Assembly: GCF_021026335.1 (NCBI RefSeq) | Contig: NZ_JAJNCY010000014.1 | Span: 1 to 64,000 of the forward strand | DNA: 64,000 nucleotides | Direction: 5' to 3' | From: Rhizobium sp. C1 | GTDB taxonomy: Bacteria > Pseudomonadota > Alphaproteobacteria > Rhizobiales > Rhizobiaceae | Part shown: one piece after another, positions 38,901-47,398 of the stretch | Position numbering within the stretch: position 1 is the first letter of the stretch | How the letters are laid out: the number at the start of each line of letters is the position of its first letter | Notes under the pieces: model-generated | The model's input: only the letters and a program-made list of their open reading frames with translations | Told to the model about the DNA's origin: nothing | The model's database searches: none | Program-made: the position numbers and the translations under genes

Positions 38901-41441
38901 CGCCAGATCTCCTTCCAGGATGGTGGGCTGAAGGGGATGTTCGACGAGGTGCATAAGATGGCGGAGTGGGTCGCCACCTACGATGATCTTCTCGATAAGC
39001 GGCAGCTTGCCGCCCAGGGGATCAACGTGATCCGATATCGTCGCCAACGCACGCACGGCCGCAACATGGTCGTCTCGTCGACATCGGAGCTGCGAATACT
39101 TCACGTGCTGGTCAAGCGGCGGCTTGCGGAACTCTCCTTGGGTCTTGACGACGACCGCCTCGCAGGTCTCGCGCGACGAATGATTGAAGACGCCAATGCC
39201 ATATCGGGCGATATCGTTCTGCGGGCAGCCAAACGGGGCGTCTCGGCCGGCGAGTTGATCGGTTTGGTGCTAAGCCGGGCCCTGATCGAAGAGGAGCTTG
39301 GTGAGCGCTCCGCTGTTGCCTGGTTCCTCCTCGATGATTATGCGGAATGGCTTGGGCAAAAAGAAGAGGGCATCGCCGACATCCTTGGCATCAGCCTCTC
39401 GACAGGAAAGGATGGTCTTCCAAAGCTCAGGGCAATCGTGACCGAAGCAAAATACGTCGATCAATCCGGTTTGGCGGAGGCGAGCCGCAAGTCACGCAGC
39501 CAGTTGCGGCAGACCGTTTCTCGCATTGATGATGCCTTGTTTGGCGATCCCGGGCGGCTTGATCGCGACCTTTGGCTCTCCAGGATCTCCGATTTGTTGC
39601 TGGATGGTACGGCAGCACTGGGCCAGGCAAATCTTCTCGAACGCGTCCGCGACGGAATTCGCCGGGGAGCGGTCCCCATCGATTTGCGCGGTTACTCACA
39701 CATCTTCATCTCCAGTCCGGCAACTGACAGCAGTTCGCCGGGGGAGCAGGATGAGTTGCCGGAGATTCATATGGGGCTTCAGGAGACATTTACGCGCGAG
39801 GGACTTCGCAAACTGATCAAGGCCTACGAGGCGAAACAAAGCCTAACAGAACTGCGCAGCCAGCTCGGCGAAAAAAACACCTGGAACTTGGTCAGTTATC
39901 GTCATCCGGCGCCGCGGGTGGATTGGACCAAGGCCATCCAGAAAGAGCCTTCGATTGTTGCGACCGAACAGGCCATCAGCCATGATTACGACCAGGATGA
40001 CGACGAAGGGGATCCTGAAGGAGGGATCGTCATCGAGGCTGTAGAACTCGTCACCGGCGATAATCCTTCGCTCGCCGCGGGTGGCGATCGCGGTGGCCTG
40101 TCTGGCGGGGAAACCATGCCCGCCTCTGTCTCGGTGCAAACTAAGGACGAGACAGCCATCTCAACACCGTCTCTTAGTAACACGCAGCCGGGTGCCCTGG
40201 AATTGACAAGCGCCGAGACGACTGCACCGACACCCGACGAATTTGCCCACGCTCGTATCGATGTCAGTATTGCTGACCTGGTTGACGCTCGTTCACAGAA
40301 AGTGCGCGAAAACTCGTCGGACGAACGCGCCTGGCTGGACAGCACCGCACAAAAGCTCCGCTCTGCACTTCTCGGCTACAATCTTCAGGCCAAAATCGTA
40401 GGGACGCGCCTGACCCCAAATGCCGCACTCATCCGTTTCATGGGGTCGGACCGCCTGCGCGTTGAAGATATCGAAGCGAAACAATCATCTCTTCTCACGA
40501 CGCATGGGCTTAGGCTCATCTCGATTTCACCGTTGCCGGGCGAGATTGTCGTCGGCGTTGCGCGCCCGCAGCGACAGGTCGTTTCTCTCTGGGATGTTTG
40601 GGGCCGACGGGAAATCAATCGCAATGCCGCAGGCGTGAACACCTCGTTTGTGCTTGGTCTGAAAGAACTCGATGGCGATATCCTCTATCTGAACCTTGGC
40701 GGTCCATTCGCCGGCGGCCAACAACACGAGCCTCACACGCTCGTCGCGGGCGCAACAGGATCAGGGAAATCAGTGCTGATCCAAGCGCTCCTTCTTGACA
40801 TAGCTGCGACCAACTCAAGCGATTTAGCGCACATTTACCTCATCGATCCGAAGATGGGAGTCGACTACGCCGCAATCGAGCGGCTGCCGCATCTGCAGGG
40901 CGGAGTGATCGTCGATCAATCGCGGGCGGTTGACGCTATGGAGGGTCTCGTCACGGAGATGGAGCGCCGCTACGATCTGTTCCGATCAAAGGGGGCTCGA
41001 GACGTTCGGGCATTCAATGCCAAGGTAGAGGCTAGTGAGCGGCTGCCATATGTTTTTCTGGTTCATGACGAATTTGCTGAATGGATGCTGACAGAAGATT
41101 ACAAGTCTGCAGTGACTTCCAACGTGTCGCGGTTGGGAGTTAAGGCACGCGCCGCCGGCATTCATCTTATCTTTGCAGCGCAACGGCCTGATGCCAATGT
41201 TATGCCAATGCAGCTACGTGACAATCTCGGCAACAGATTGATCCTGAAAGTCGCGAGTGTTGGAACATCCGAAATCGCACTGGGCGTGAAGGGAGCGGAA
41301 CAGCTCTTAGGCCTCGGTCACCTTGCGGCAAGGCTCAGTGGGGAACCAGCGATCATCTATGCGCAAGCGCCGTTTCTGTCAGATGATGATATCGATATAG
41401 CGGTTGATTCAATTTGCTCAAGCGACGCGGGTAGCAGATGA
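35991..41441 (+). CDS. sspH: SspH-like giant FtsK/HerA-type ATPase (DptH-like)
   Basis: 1816 aa from a GTG in overlap with sspG. The first ~1500 residues are unassigned; an acidic/Thr-rich linker lies around 1330-1420. The C-terminal ~300 residues are a DNA translocase domain: Walker A GATGSGKS (Gly1587-Ser1594), LIDPKMGVDYAAIERLPHLQ, Walker B LPYVFLVHDEFAEWM and the sensor region RAAGIHLIFAAQRPDANVMPMQLRDNLGNRLILKV, the arrangement of DptH/SspH. The stop overlaps the next gene's ATG. Confidence 0.8.
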   Translation: MNPSDLIGAAGATSIRLRLDALSPEDGMARYLLDRLTGEQVAAITRALLTDAKVSALLKIALPRSLVSPFGLPDSVMTDERMVAIRHADYDRPALLFANTDEDQGASLGDVTLIGAKQLTEEPGPWVEAAAVGLGLSDSQLATWTAALRGLTAADDWTLHQIANYVAMTRFRIESEAVPVTDALGWALPALRLPRDSGFFLGLGERDREVPRRWKKLFEKLVADRKPLMVKQRPNRQLIENEELRDQFAEVKDDIPANVHPAIEAFIEAAPGWGPEAEALSVFEWEAESVLQLFSGIKLKKTSLAQETINFFEFTFPDRLSPADNEYLRVLKGRSLKETREDDREFFEAHRDDLAQDKALRVKWERFVFGRPIECTDFLEGLLRVIERLFGQVNLGGGPRILSIKSARRSRNQWLDLNADVGLYFGVRYRGLPALFGSAVDWDVPHLFAYEELLDRAKTRQKKYRRNESTARSALQIKFDVALTAGRERATVQLVWTAQPSAIGLELPKDLGRLLKRPFGRSSVARLSVSRKGALQTVSLSDTGTLQPAFGQDSGTLIPRTNTGIDLAKVFPKLLKEAKEAGRITQSGADDIAAAWKEFASLYDDALSSLQSSGYASATLVAQADAYGALLNSLAKNAIGDLNRRDIWEPALRIGTIEVLGSTPSAIVAPWHPLRLAGVAAKMRSVAGLADYLLSDVDVNFGDSRLFFSDLRDELSHPLYPELAVGYDSGEPVLLTETSTVNDYSLLERPVRDPSEATTDVDPSEAARQIRALLERYLDLQPHERSNLSIMLYNCDAAGLPLATVSALSSVQDQEEVHCNVLVRHRDRSRLSGVYTELLERSENDPDAVVVSETSRNFMSKLRIGVMLDVAGASKSGGAREIDVAFLHDVVSRQAREQWFPVPALPDNPSLLEHVPARWSYRRVTAEDELKATSYLTCPRQPDAGWAYIDAVANVVRRQSHAPDEHYLPARQISFQDGGLKGMFDEVHKMAEWVATYDDLLDKRQLAAQGINVIRYRRQRTHGRNMVVSSTSELRILHVLVKRRLAELSLGLDDDRLAGLARRMIEDANAISGDIVLRAAKRGVSAGELIGLVLSRALIEEELGERSAVAWFLLDDYAEWLGQKEEGIADILGISLSTGKDGLPKLRAIVTEAKYVDQSGLAEASRKSRSQLRQTVSRIDDALFGDPGRLDRDLWLSRISDLLLDGTAALGQANLLERVRDGIRRGAVPIDLRGYSHIFISSPATDSSSPGEQDELPEIHMGLQETFTREGLRKLIKAYEAKQSLTELRSQLGEKNTWNLVSYRHPAPRVDWTKAIQKEPSIVATEQAISHDYDQDDDEGDPEGGIVIEAVELVTGDNPSLAAGGDRGGLSGGETMPASVSVQTKDETAISTPSLSNTQPGALELTSAETTAPTPDEFAHARIDVSIADLVDARSQKVRENSSDERAWLDSTAQKLRSALLGYNLQAKIVGTRLTPNAALIRFMGSDRLRVEDIEAKQSSLLTTHGLRLISISPLPGEIVVGVARPQRQVVSLWDVWGRREINRNAAGVNTSFVLGLKELDGDILYLNLGGPFAGGQQHEPHTLVAGATGSGKSVLIQALLLDIAATNSSDLAHIYLIDPKMGVDYAAIERLPHLQGGVIVDQSRAVDAMEGLVTEMERRYDLFRSKGARDVRAFNAKVEASERLPYVFLVHDEFAEWMLTEDYKSAVTSNVSRLGVKARAAGIHLIFAAQRPDANVMPMQLRDNLGNRLILKVASVGTSEIALGVKGAEQLLGLGHLAARLSGEPAIIYAQAPFLSDDDIDIAVDSICSSDAGSR

Positions 41442-42319
41442 AGAGAGAGCAATCTGCTATCCAACCCGCAATTCGGATTTTCACGTGCGGTTGTGGAAAG
41501 CCGGATTGCACAATTGCGACACTCGACCCGTTCCGCGAACACATAGCAGCGTTGATCCATGGGATATTTTCAGCGGGACACTTTGGCTTGATCGATGGCT
41601 GCGATGACACACAATTTCCGTGGCCGGGCGTGACATTTCCCCTGCAAATGGCTGCCAGCATTGAGGACGTCTTCGCAGACCCATCATATATCGATGAGTC
41701 AGACGCCGGCCTTTATTGTGGAACCGCTTGGGATCGCGATGAAGAAGATCGGGATGCAGCGTCAGAGTATGTTGCTGCTTTGACAATCTTCAATTTCGTT
41801 TGGATGGCATACGAAGACGCTATACGGCAGTCGAATATTCTTGCCTTCTCGCGCGAAAAGCTTCCCGTTCAAGCCAGAAAGCACTTTGCTGAGCATGCCA
41901 GCCAAATAGATCAAATACCTGCATTGACATATCTTTACAGGATCGCTCGAAAGTGCTGCCTACATGCAGACCCTATAGCTGACGAAGTTAGGGCGATAGA
42001 GACAAAGTACAAGCTCACTGGAGCCTCTGCGGCTGCGGAACTCGGGCGCGTGTTTAGGAACTATGTCGTCCATGGTTCAGATCCGATTCCATTAGATGGA
42101 TTTCCGAAGGGCTGGGGACTCGCGCGGTTCTACACAGTGTCTCGTATGCTCTTGGTTCTCATTCAGTGTCTGGTCAGATTGCGCTTAACAGACGCAGGAA
42201 TGCTGATACCTCTCTCGCTCATGCGCGATGGAGAAGCAGAGGAGGCTGGCCTAATTTTCACGCAGCTGCATCAAAAAGCAAATTTATGGCGCCGATATCC
42301 GTCGCAACAGGTGAGATAG
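41438..42319 (+). CDS. HEPN-motif protein coupled to sspH, unassigned family
   Basis: 293 aa. It starts in an ATGA overlap with sspH, so it belongs to the same translational unit, and ends 4 bases from the end of the convergent sspD. Near the N-terminus is a Cys cluster (FTCGCGKPDC, CxCxxxxC). The second half is helical and carries ELGRVFRNYVVHGSD, where Arg207-Asn208-x3-His212 is the Rx4H motif with a polar residue after Arg that marks HEPN ribonucleases. No membrane segment. It is not a named member of SspFGH. A toxin or RNase role is inference. Confidence 0.65.
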   Translation: MKREQSAIQPAIRIFTCGCGKPDCTIATLDPFREHIAALIHGIFSAGHFGLIDGCDDTQFPWPGVTFPLQMAASIEDVFADPSYIDESDAGLYCGTAWDRDEEDRDAASEYVAALTIFNFVWMAYEDAIRQSNILAFSREKLPVQARKHFAEHASQIDQIPALTYLYRIARKCCLHADPIADEVRAIETKYKLTGASAAAELGRVFRNYVVHGSDPIPLDGFPKGWGLARFYTVSRMLLVLIQCLVRLRLTDAGMLIPLSLMRDGEAEEAGLIFTQLHQKANLWRRYPSQQVR

Positions 42320-42323
42320 CTGG

Positions 42324-43163
42324 CTATTTGTGGCAGACCACACAGCTACTTGTCGCTTCGTCAAGACCATAGACGTCATCGATCGATTCCGTGGTCCTGC
42401 CGGATAGTGGGTTGATCCGCCGGCCGCGCCGCAGGCGTTCCCGGCGTTTCTCGTAATCTGATTTGATCTGTTCAACTCGCTCGGGTGAGATTAGATCCGT
42501 CAGGCTTTCGCCTTGGCTCCATGTGAACGGTGAGCCGTCTCGTAGTGCAGTCTTTTCATAGTCAACGGCCTCGGCAAATCGATCTGGATGGTGCTCGGCG
42601 AGCCGAACCCACTCGATCTTCTGCTGGTAAAAGCAAAATGTGCAGCCGGACCGGGAGCGCCACTGATAATAGGCTGGCTCGCCAACATCTGACTGCTCGA
42701 GTATCTCGATGACCCCGGCACGGTCGACGCCTGCTTCACGAAGCGGAAGATGGACCCGCATATTAGGGTGCGTGGCCTGATAGCCCTCGCGGCTTGGCTC
42801 ATCAGCGCGGATGGCAACGTAGGAGTGGACGACCGTTCCGTTTTCCAGATCCTTTTGCAGCCAACGCTCCAGCGGTCGTAGTTTCAGTTGTCGCGTGCAC
42901 CAGCGAGTACGAGGCGAGGGCAAAAAATTGCCGTACTCGTCCAACCAGAAATCAAAATCGCGATCGGGGTTAAGCCGGCGGATCGGCCGGCCAAGAAAGC
43001 CTTCTAGCTTATCCAAGAAGGTATAGACCTCAGGCAGCTCCTTACCGGTGTCTGTGAAGAAATACTCGATCGGCAACTCTGGATGATGCTGCCGCATGTA
43101 AACGGCGAGCGCAGCGCTGTCGCGCCCGCCTGAGAGACCGAGGATATGACGTTCGCCACTCAT
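42324..43163 (-). CDS. sspD: SspD-like PAPS-reductase-family sulfurtransferase (DndC-like)
   Basis: 279 aa. The N-terminal PP-loop is LGLSGGRDSAALAVYM, followed by YFFTDTGKELPEVY and WCTRQLKLRPLERWL. The Cys pairs GCTFCFYQQ and the C-terminal SSCVVC probably carry sulfur or an iron-sulfur cluster. SspD/DndC adenylates DNA backbone phosphate and delivers sulfur from the SspA desulfurase. The ATG overlaps the sspC stop. It is shorter than DndC (~500 aa), as expected for SspD. Confidence 0.87.
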   Translation of the reverse strand: MSGERHILGLSGGRDSAALAVYMRQHHPELPIEYFFTDTGKELPEVYTFLDKLEGFLGRPIRRLNPDRDFDFWLDEYGNFLPSPRTRWCTRQLKLRPLERWLQKDLENGTVVHSYVAIRADEPSREGYQATHPNMRVHLPLREAGVDRAGVIEILEQSDVGEPAYYQWRSRSGCTFCFYQQKIEWVRLAEHHPDRFAEAVDYEKTALRDGSPFTWSQGESLTDLISPERVEQIKSDYEKRRERLRRGRRINPLSGRTTESIDDVYGLDEATSSCVVCHK

Positions 43164-46100
43164 TGCCTATCAACCTCATCTTCGCCATCGGCTGCCATCA
43201 TCGCGACTGCACGCGCCAATGCAGCAAGCTGCAGTCGTCCGCTCTTGTTTTCTGATCTGAGCGAAGCCACCAGGCGATCAGCGATTTCCGCGGCGGCCAC
43301 CTTTTCGCTCTCGCTCAGCTCAAAGCTGCGCATCAACGGCGGCGTCTTAGGGTCGAGGCCAACAACCAGTGCAAGGGCCTCGGTCTGAGAGCGTCGATCT
43401 CGTACGATCGCTAGAGCCTCAAGCTCCCGGAAACGGCGCCCGTATCGCGCGATTTCTGTCAAAGCCTCCTGTCGGTCTCTATCAGACCAATTTCGGGCGG
43501 GGCGGTGCAACAGCACGCTCACGGCGCTCTCAATGTCGCCCTTCCCGAGCTCCATCGCCGCAACGCGATCTGCGAACGCATCGAAATTGTAATCGTTCGT
43601 CAGGCCCTTCAGCAGCGATGCGCGTTCTGCAATTCCAGCAAAAGTCGCGGTATCTATACCGAGCGCCTTTGCAAGTGCCAGACGCAACTCCTCCAGAAGC
43701 GCCGGATAGCTCGCTTCGGCCGCTTGGAGGGCATGATAGACCACCTCGGGAGAGAGATCCTCACCGAGAGCAGCCGGAAGATCGTCAAACAAGAGACGCT
43801 CGGGGTCATCCGACTTTATTACGATCCCGCGGATTTTCACCGCCAAGGGATCAAGATTGGTGGTCCGCTTTGCGAACTGTGAGAGCTCTTCGAACCGCTG
43901 AAAAAGAGCTGCGGCAACAGGCAATGACCCCCCATGATGGTCAACGCCGAGGAGTTGCGCTAGTCCGCTGAGAAAGGCAGTTTCGCGCACGGATCGGTCG
44001 ATCCGCCTCAAACGGAAGAGGCCGGGCTTCTGCAAAAGCTTGTCAACGACGACGTCATCGATTGCTGTTTGATAGACACCGTCGATATAGACTGCGACGC
44101 TTTCGTGTTTTGCAAGCATGTAGGCAAGCGCCAGCACCGGCATGATACCGGCTTTGATGCCGTAGGGCGGCCGAGCCCACTCCGCATAAACAGCATCGAG
44201 AGGCTTTTCGCCCGCAAGATCGATTACCTCCCACGCAGGCCGAAGCGATGCTCCCTCTTGGCTATCGTCTGGCTCTGAAAAACCAAACACGCCGCTCTTG
44301 ATCTCTTTGTGCAGTCCGAACGGTCGGAGCAAAGTGAGATAGAGGCCGAGCTCTGCAGGATACTGGGTCATCCCCAGCTGCTCATCTGCATACGAGTTGA
44401 CCATTGCATGAGCCAGTTCACGCAAAGCCGCCATCGAATTCGACGATGGTTTGTCTCGCTGCAGCAACTCGCTTTTGATAATCGGCGCGCTGTAAAAACC
44501 GGCGTCGGCCAGCGCACTTGCGACGACCGTTAACGGTGCGCGAATGGCGTGGCCCGGTTGAGGCGCCAGGTACCAGCTTGCATTCTCAAATGCAGTCTCG
44601 AGTGTCCGATGAAGCTGATCGATACAGTGGGATTGTCTCGCGGCAATCTCCCGCCTCGCTATCCTGTCGCCCTCCAGCTGCGGGTGCTCACGGAAAACAC
44701 GTTCGACCGCCAGCAACTCTGCGGCCGTTGACCGGAGGGCAAAACTGTCATTTGCACCCCCTACGGCGATCACACGCTCCTCCGTTGTCAGGGCTTCGGC
44801 GGCTTTCTGCGCAAATAGATCGACTGATTTTGTCGTCAAAGAACCGTCGCCGAGGAGCAATAGCAAAAGGCCGCTACCACGAAGGGGACGAGCCAAAATG
44901 GCGCTCGTCAACGACTCAATCGTATCGTGTGGACCGACGACCTGCAGCGCTATCTCAAAGGTCCTGAGCGCGCCTTTCTGGAAATAATGCCGCTTGGCTG
45001 CGGCAAAGCCCATGCCGACCCGGCGCGGAATGTCCGCGAGTTCAAGTGCGTCCGCCGGCTGAATAGCCCGCCCAATGGCCTCCTCAAGATCGAAATCGCT
45101 ACCGGCAAAGAGGGCATATCCACCTAGGCGTGGCTGCCGGATAAGAATGGCCCAATCGACGAGATCCTTGATCGCTCCGCTGATTGCTTTCATCGTGAAG
45201 CCTGGCACGGACGCGCTCAAAAAGTCGTCTGCAAGCACGACGCCAGACCCGTTCCGGAAAAACTCGATGATCGCGGCCGCTTTCGTCAATGCGACGTGAA
45301 GACCGGTTCCTTTAACACTGGCCCGCTCGATTGCCTCGAATGCGAGGCTGAAGCGGTTACCGTCCACACCCGCGGTAAGGGCCATTCCGAAGTTCGCAAC
45401 AAGATAGTCCCAGAGCATTGCGGGATCGTAGGTCCCGGCCTCCAGATCAGTGGTCTCGAGAAACTCTTTGAAGCTGGAGGGTTCAGCTGAACTCAAGAAG
45501 CCAAATACGCTTCGCTCATTTTGGGCAAACCGCGCTCGTGAGATCGGCCCGAGCAGAAGTGCGCTCACCGGGTTAAGAGGCCATGTGTGCGTAAGCGCGT
45601 CCGCCAGAACGTCAACGTCCGTGGGACGACGTTTGGCGACCGCTTCCGCAACAGTGCGGGCGCCGGACCTATCGTGATCAGAGCGCTCGGTGGCAATGGC
45701 CCGTCCAAGCAGCGCAACTGTTTCGTCTGCGCCTGAAAGAAATGCGATGTCCTGGTAGCGGCCTTGAACCTTGCGCCACTCCTGACGAGCATCGCGGGCG
45801 GCACGCGCGGTGTACTGGTCAAAAGACTGGTGCAGAATGCCGATGACAACCAAGCGGCCGCTGCTGCGCGACGCATGCTCGGCAAGATCCTGAAGCAGAT
45901 GAACATCGCCACCCTCAAGTGCTTCGTGCTCGAGAAGCTTGCCAAGTTCGTCGAGAATGAGGAGTGTTCCACTCGACGCATCTTCGCCGCCCTCGACCAA
46001 AGCCTTGATAAGGCGATCATCGCTTGCTGCGAGTTGTGACGCAGTATCCGGCGACCAGCCAAGCGCGTTGCGTGCGGCTTCGACGATTGCATCCCGGAGC

Positions 46101-46468
46101 CGTGTACGGCTTCCGGTAACGGCGACGACTTTCCAGGCGCCGCCGGTTTCCGGGAACGCCTCGTCGAACAGGGTCGAAAGAGGCTCCCCCGCGATGTCTC
46201 GAGCAATCTTCCTGTTCTTCTTCGCGCCCGCCACCAGGTTCGCAAGTAGCAAGGCAGCGCTGGACTTGCCGCCGCCATAAGGACCGGTCCACGTGAATGC
46301 GCCTTGGTGGTGGTCCCGCTGGCTCTCACCAAGGGTACGCAGAGATTTCGCAACGCTCGCTTGCAAGACGTATCCCACCAACGGCGGTGTGCCGTTCAGG
46401 TCCGCGTCGAGCCGGGCCGATCGCGCAAAACGGCGATCAATGGAAACTACGCTGGAAAGCTTGCTCAT
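43160..46468 (-). CDS. sspC: SspC-like ATPase of phosphorothioate modification
   Basis: 1102 aa from the ATG that overlaps the sspB stop. Walker A is TGPYGGGKSS (Lys68) and Walker B is LLILDELGK (Asp173-Glu174). The remaining ~900 residues are helical and unassigned. It lies between a DUF4007 nickase and a PAPS-reductase protein, with ATGA overlaps on both sides, the order of sspB-C-D. The longer in-frame N-terminal extension to 46582 overlaps sspB by over 100 bases and is less likely. Confidence 0.83.
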   Translation of the reverse strand: MSKLSSVVSIDRRFARSARLDADLNGTPPLVGYVLQASVAKSLRTLGESQRDHHQGAFTWTGPYGGGKSSAALLLANLVAGAKKNRKIARDIAGEPLSTLFDEAFPETGGAWKVVAVTGSRTRLRDAIVEAARNALGWSPDTASQLAASDDRLIKALVEGGEDASSGTLLILDELGKLLEHEALEGGDVHLLQDLAEHASRSSGRLVVIGILHQSFDQYTARAARDARQEWRKVQGRYQDIAFLSGADETVALLGRAIATERSDHDRSGARTVAEAVAKRRPTDVDVLADALTHTWPLNPVSALLLGPISRARFAQNERSVFGFLSSAEPSSFKEFLETTDLEAGTYDPAMLWDYLVANFGMALTAGVDGNRFSLAFEAIERASVKGTGLHVALTKAAAIIEFFRNGSGVVLADDFLSASVPGFTMKAISGAIKDLVDWAILIRQPRLGGYALFAGSDFDLEEAIGRAIQPADALELADIPRRVGMGFAAAKRHYFQKGALRTFEIALQVVGPHDTIESLTSAILARPLRGSGLLLLLLGDGSLTTKSVDLFAQKAAEALTTEERVIAVGGANDSFALRSTAAELLAVERVFREHPQLEGDRIARREIAARQSHCIDQLHRTLETAFENASWYLAPQPGHAIRAPLTVVASALADAGFYSAPIIKSELLQRDKPSSNSMAALRELAHAMVNSYADEQLGMTQYPAELGLYLTLLRPFGLHKEIKSGVFGFSEPDDSQEGASLRPAWEVIDLAGEKPLDAVYAEWARPPYGIKAGIMPVLALAYMLAKHESVAVYIDGVYQTAIDDVVVDKLLQKPGLFRLRRIDRSVRETAFLSGLAQLLGVDHHGGSLPVAAALFQRFEELSQFAKRTTNLDPLAVKIRGIVIKSDDPERLLFDDLPAALGEDLSPEVVYHALQAAEASYPALLEELRLALAKALGIDTATFAGIAERASLLKGLTNDYNFDAFADRVAAMELGKGDIESAVSVLLHRPARNWSDRDRQEALTEIARYGRRFRELEALAIVRDRRSQTEALALVVGLDPKTPPLMRSFELSESEKVAAAEIADRLVASLRSENKSGRLQLAALARAVAMMAADGEDEVDRQ

Positions 46469-47388
46469 GCTGCGATCTGACGGTCGAGTTTGCGTGGGTA
46501 AGCGAGAGAAAGAACCGTCGTTGGATCGAACTCGGACGTGCGCTGGATCTGGCGAAGACCGGCCGTGTCTACCCATTGCCAAGCGCTTGCAGTCAGATCG
46601 TCAAGCCGCATCAGCCTGGAAACTACGCTGTCTTCGTCCAGTTTGAAAACGCGGCCTGGCGAGCCTGCTCCATAACATATCTGCTCAGCCGTCAATGTAG
46701 TCGCGCCGCCGGATCGTTCCCAGAACTGACCTAGTGCGAAAGCGAAAACGGCGTCATGGAGGCTTGGCTTAGGACCGCGAACAAACTCGTACCAGCCGCC
46801 AAGCCGCGCTTCTCGGATCAGTGCAAGTTCTGCTAACAGAGGCTCTGCGGCGTCTTCGTTAAGAGTATCTGCGCGCCGCACATAACTGCGCAACAGAACC
46901 TCGATGTCGCGTTTTAATGTTCCGCGCGTTGCCCGCCATCCGTTGCTCTCGACTAGGACCATGAGCTGGTCAAGCAACATCGCCGGGTCAAACTCGATCG
47001 CATTGAGCAAGTTGAATGCGTAGTAGGCAGTTGTTGTCATCGAAGGCGTGCTGGCCATGTGCCAATGAGCGAGCCAAATCGTCGATGATTGCTCGAGGTA
47101 GGGATCGAGACCATCATCGGAGAGAATGGCCCGACCAAGCCCGGTTGGTGTAATCATGCGTTCAGCTTCGGCAAAGAACCCCGAAGCAAGCGCCCAATAG
47201 CGCATCGAGACGGCCATATTGCGCCCGACGCCGAAACGGGTTATTGCCTCTTGTTCCTGAAATGTTCTCGAATCGGCTCCGTCGCCGATTGCATCGAAGG
47301 CTTTCTTCAGCCACAGCAGCCGGAGCGGGAACGTTTCGTGCCCAGCAAACTGCCCTCTCGAATCGATCTTTATCGTCGCGTGTCCCAT
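46465..47388 (-). CDS. sspB: SspB-like DUF4007 DNA nickase
   Basis: 307 aa from the ATG at 47388, ten bases after sspA. The N-terminal block GQFAGHETFPLRLLWLKKAFDAI and the following RFGVGRNMAVSMRYWALASGFF are typical of DUF4007. SspB of this family nicks DNA at the site to be phosphorothioated and gives sequence specificity. Further support is its fixed position between a desulfurase and a large P-loop ATPase. Confidence 0.87.
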   Translation of the reverse strand: MGHATIKIDSRGQFAGHETFPLRLLWLKKAFDAIGDGADSRTFQEQEAITRFGVGRNMAVSMRYWALASGFFAEAERMITPTGLGRAILSDDGLDPYLEQSSTIWLAHWHMASTPSMTTTAYYAFNLLNAIEFDPAMLLDQLMVLVESNGWRATRGTLKRDIEVLLRSYVRRADTLNEDAAEPLLAELALIREARLGGWYEFVRGPKPSLHDAVFAFALGQFWERSGGATTLTAEQICYGAGSPGRVFKLDEDSVVSRLMRLDDLTASAWQWVDTAGLRQIQRTSEFDPTTVLSLAYPRKLDRQIAA

Positions 47389-47398
47389 AGAGGGGACC

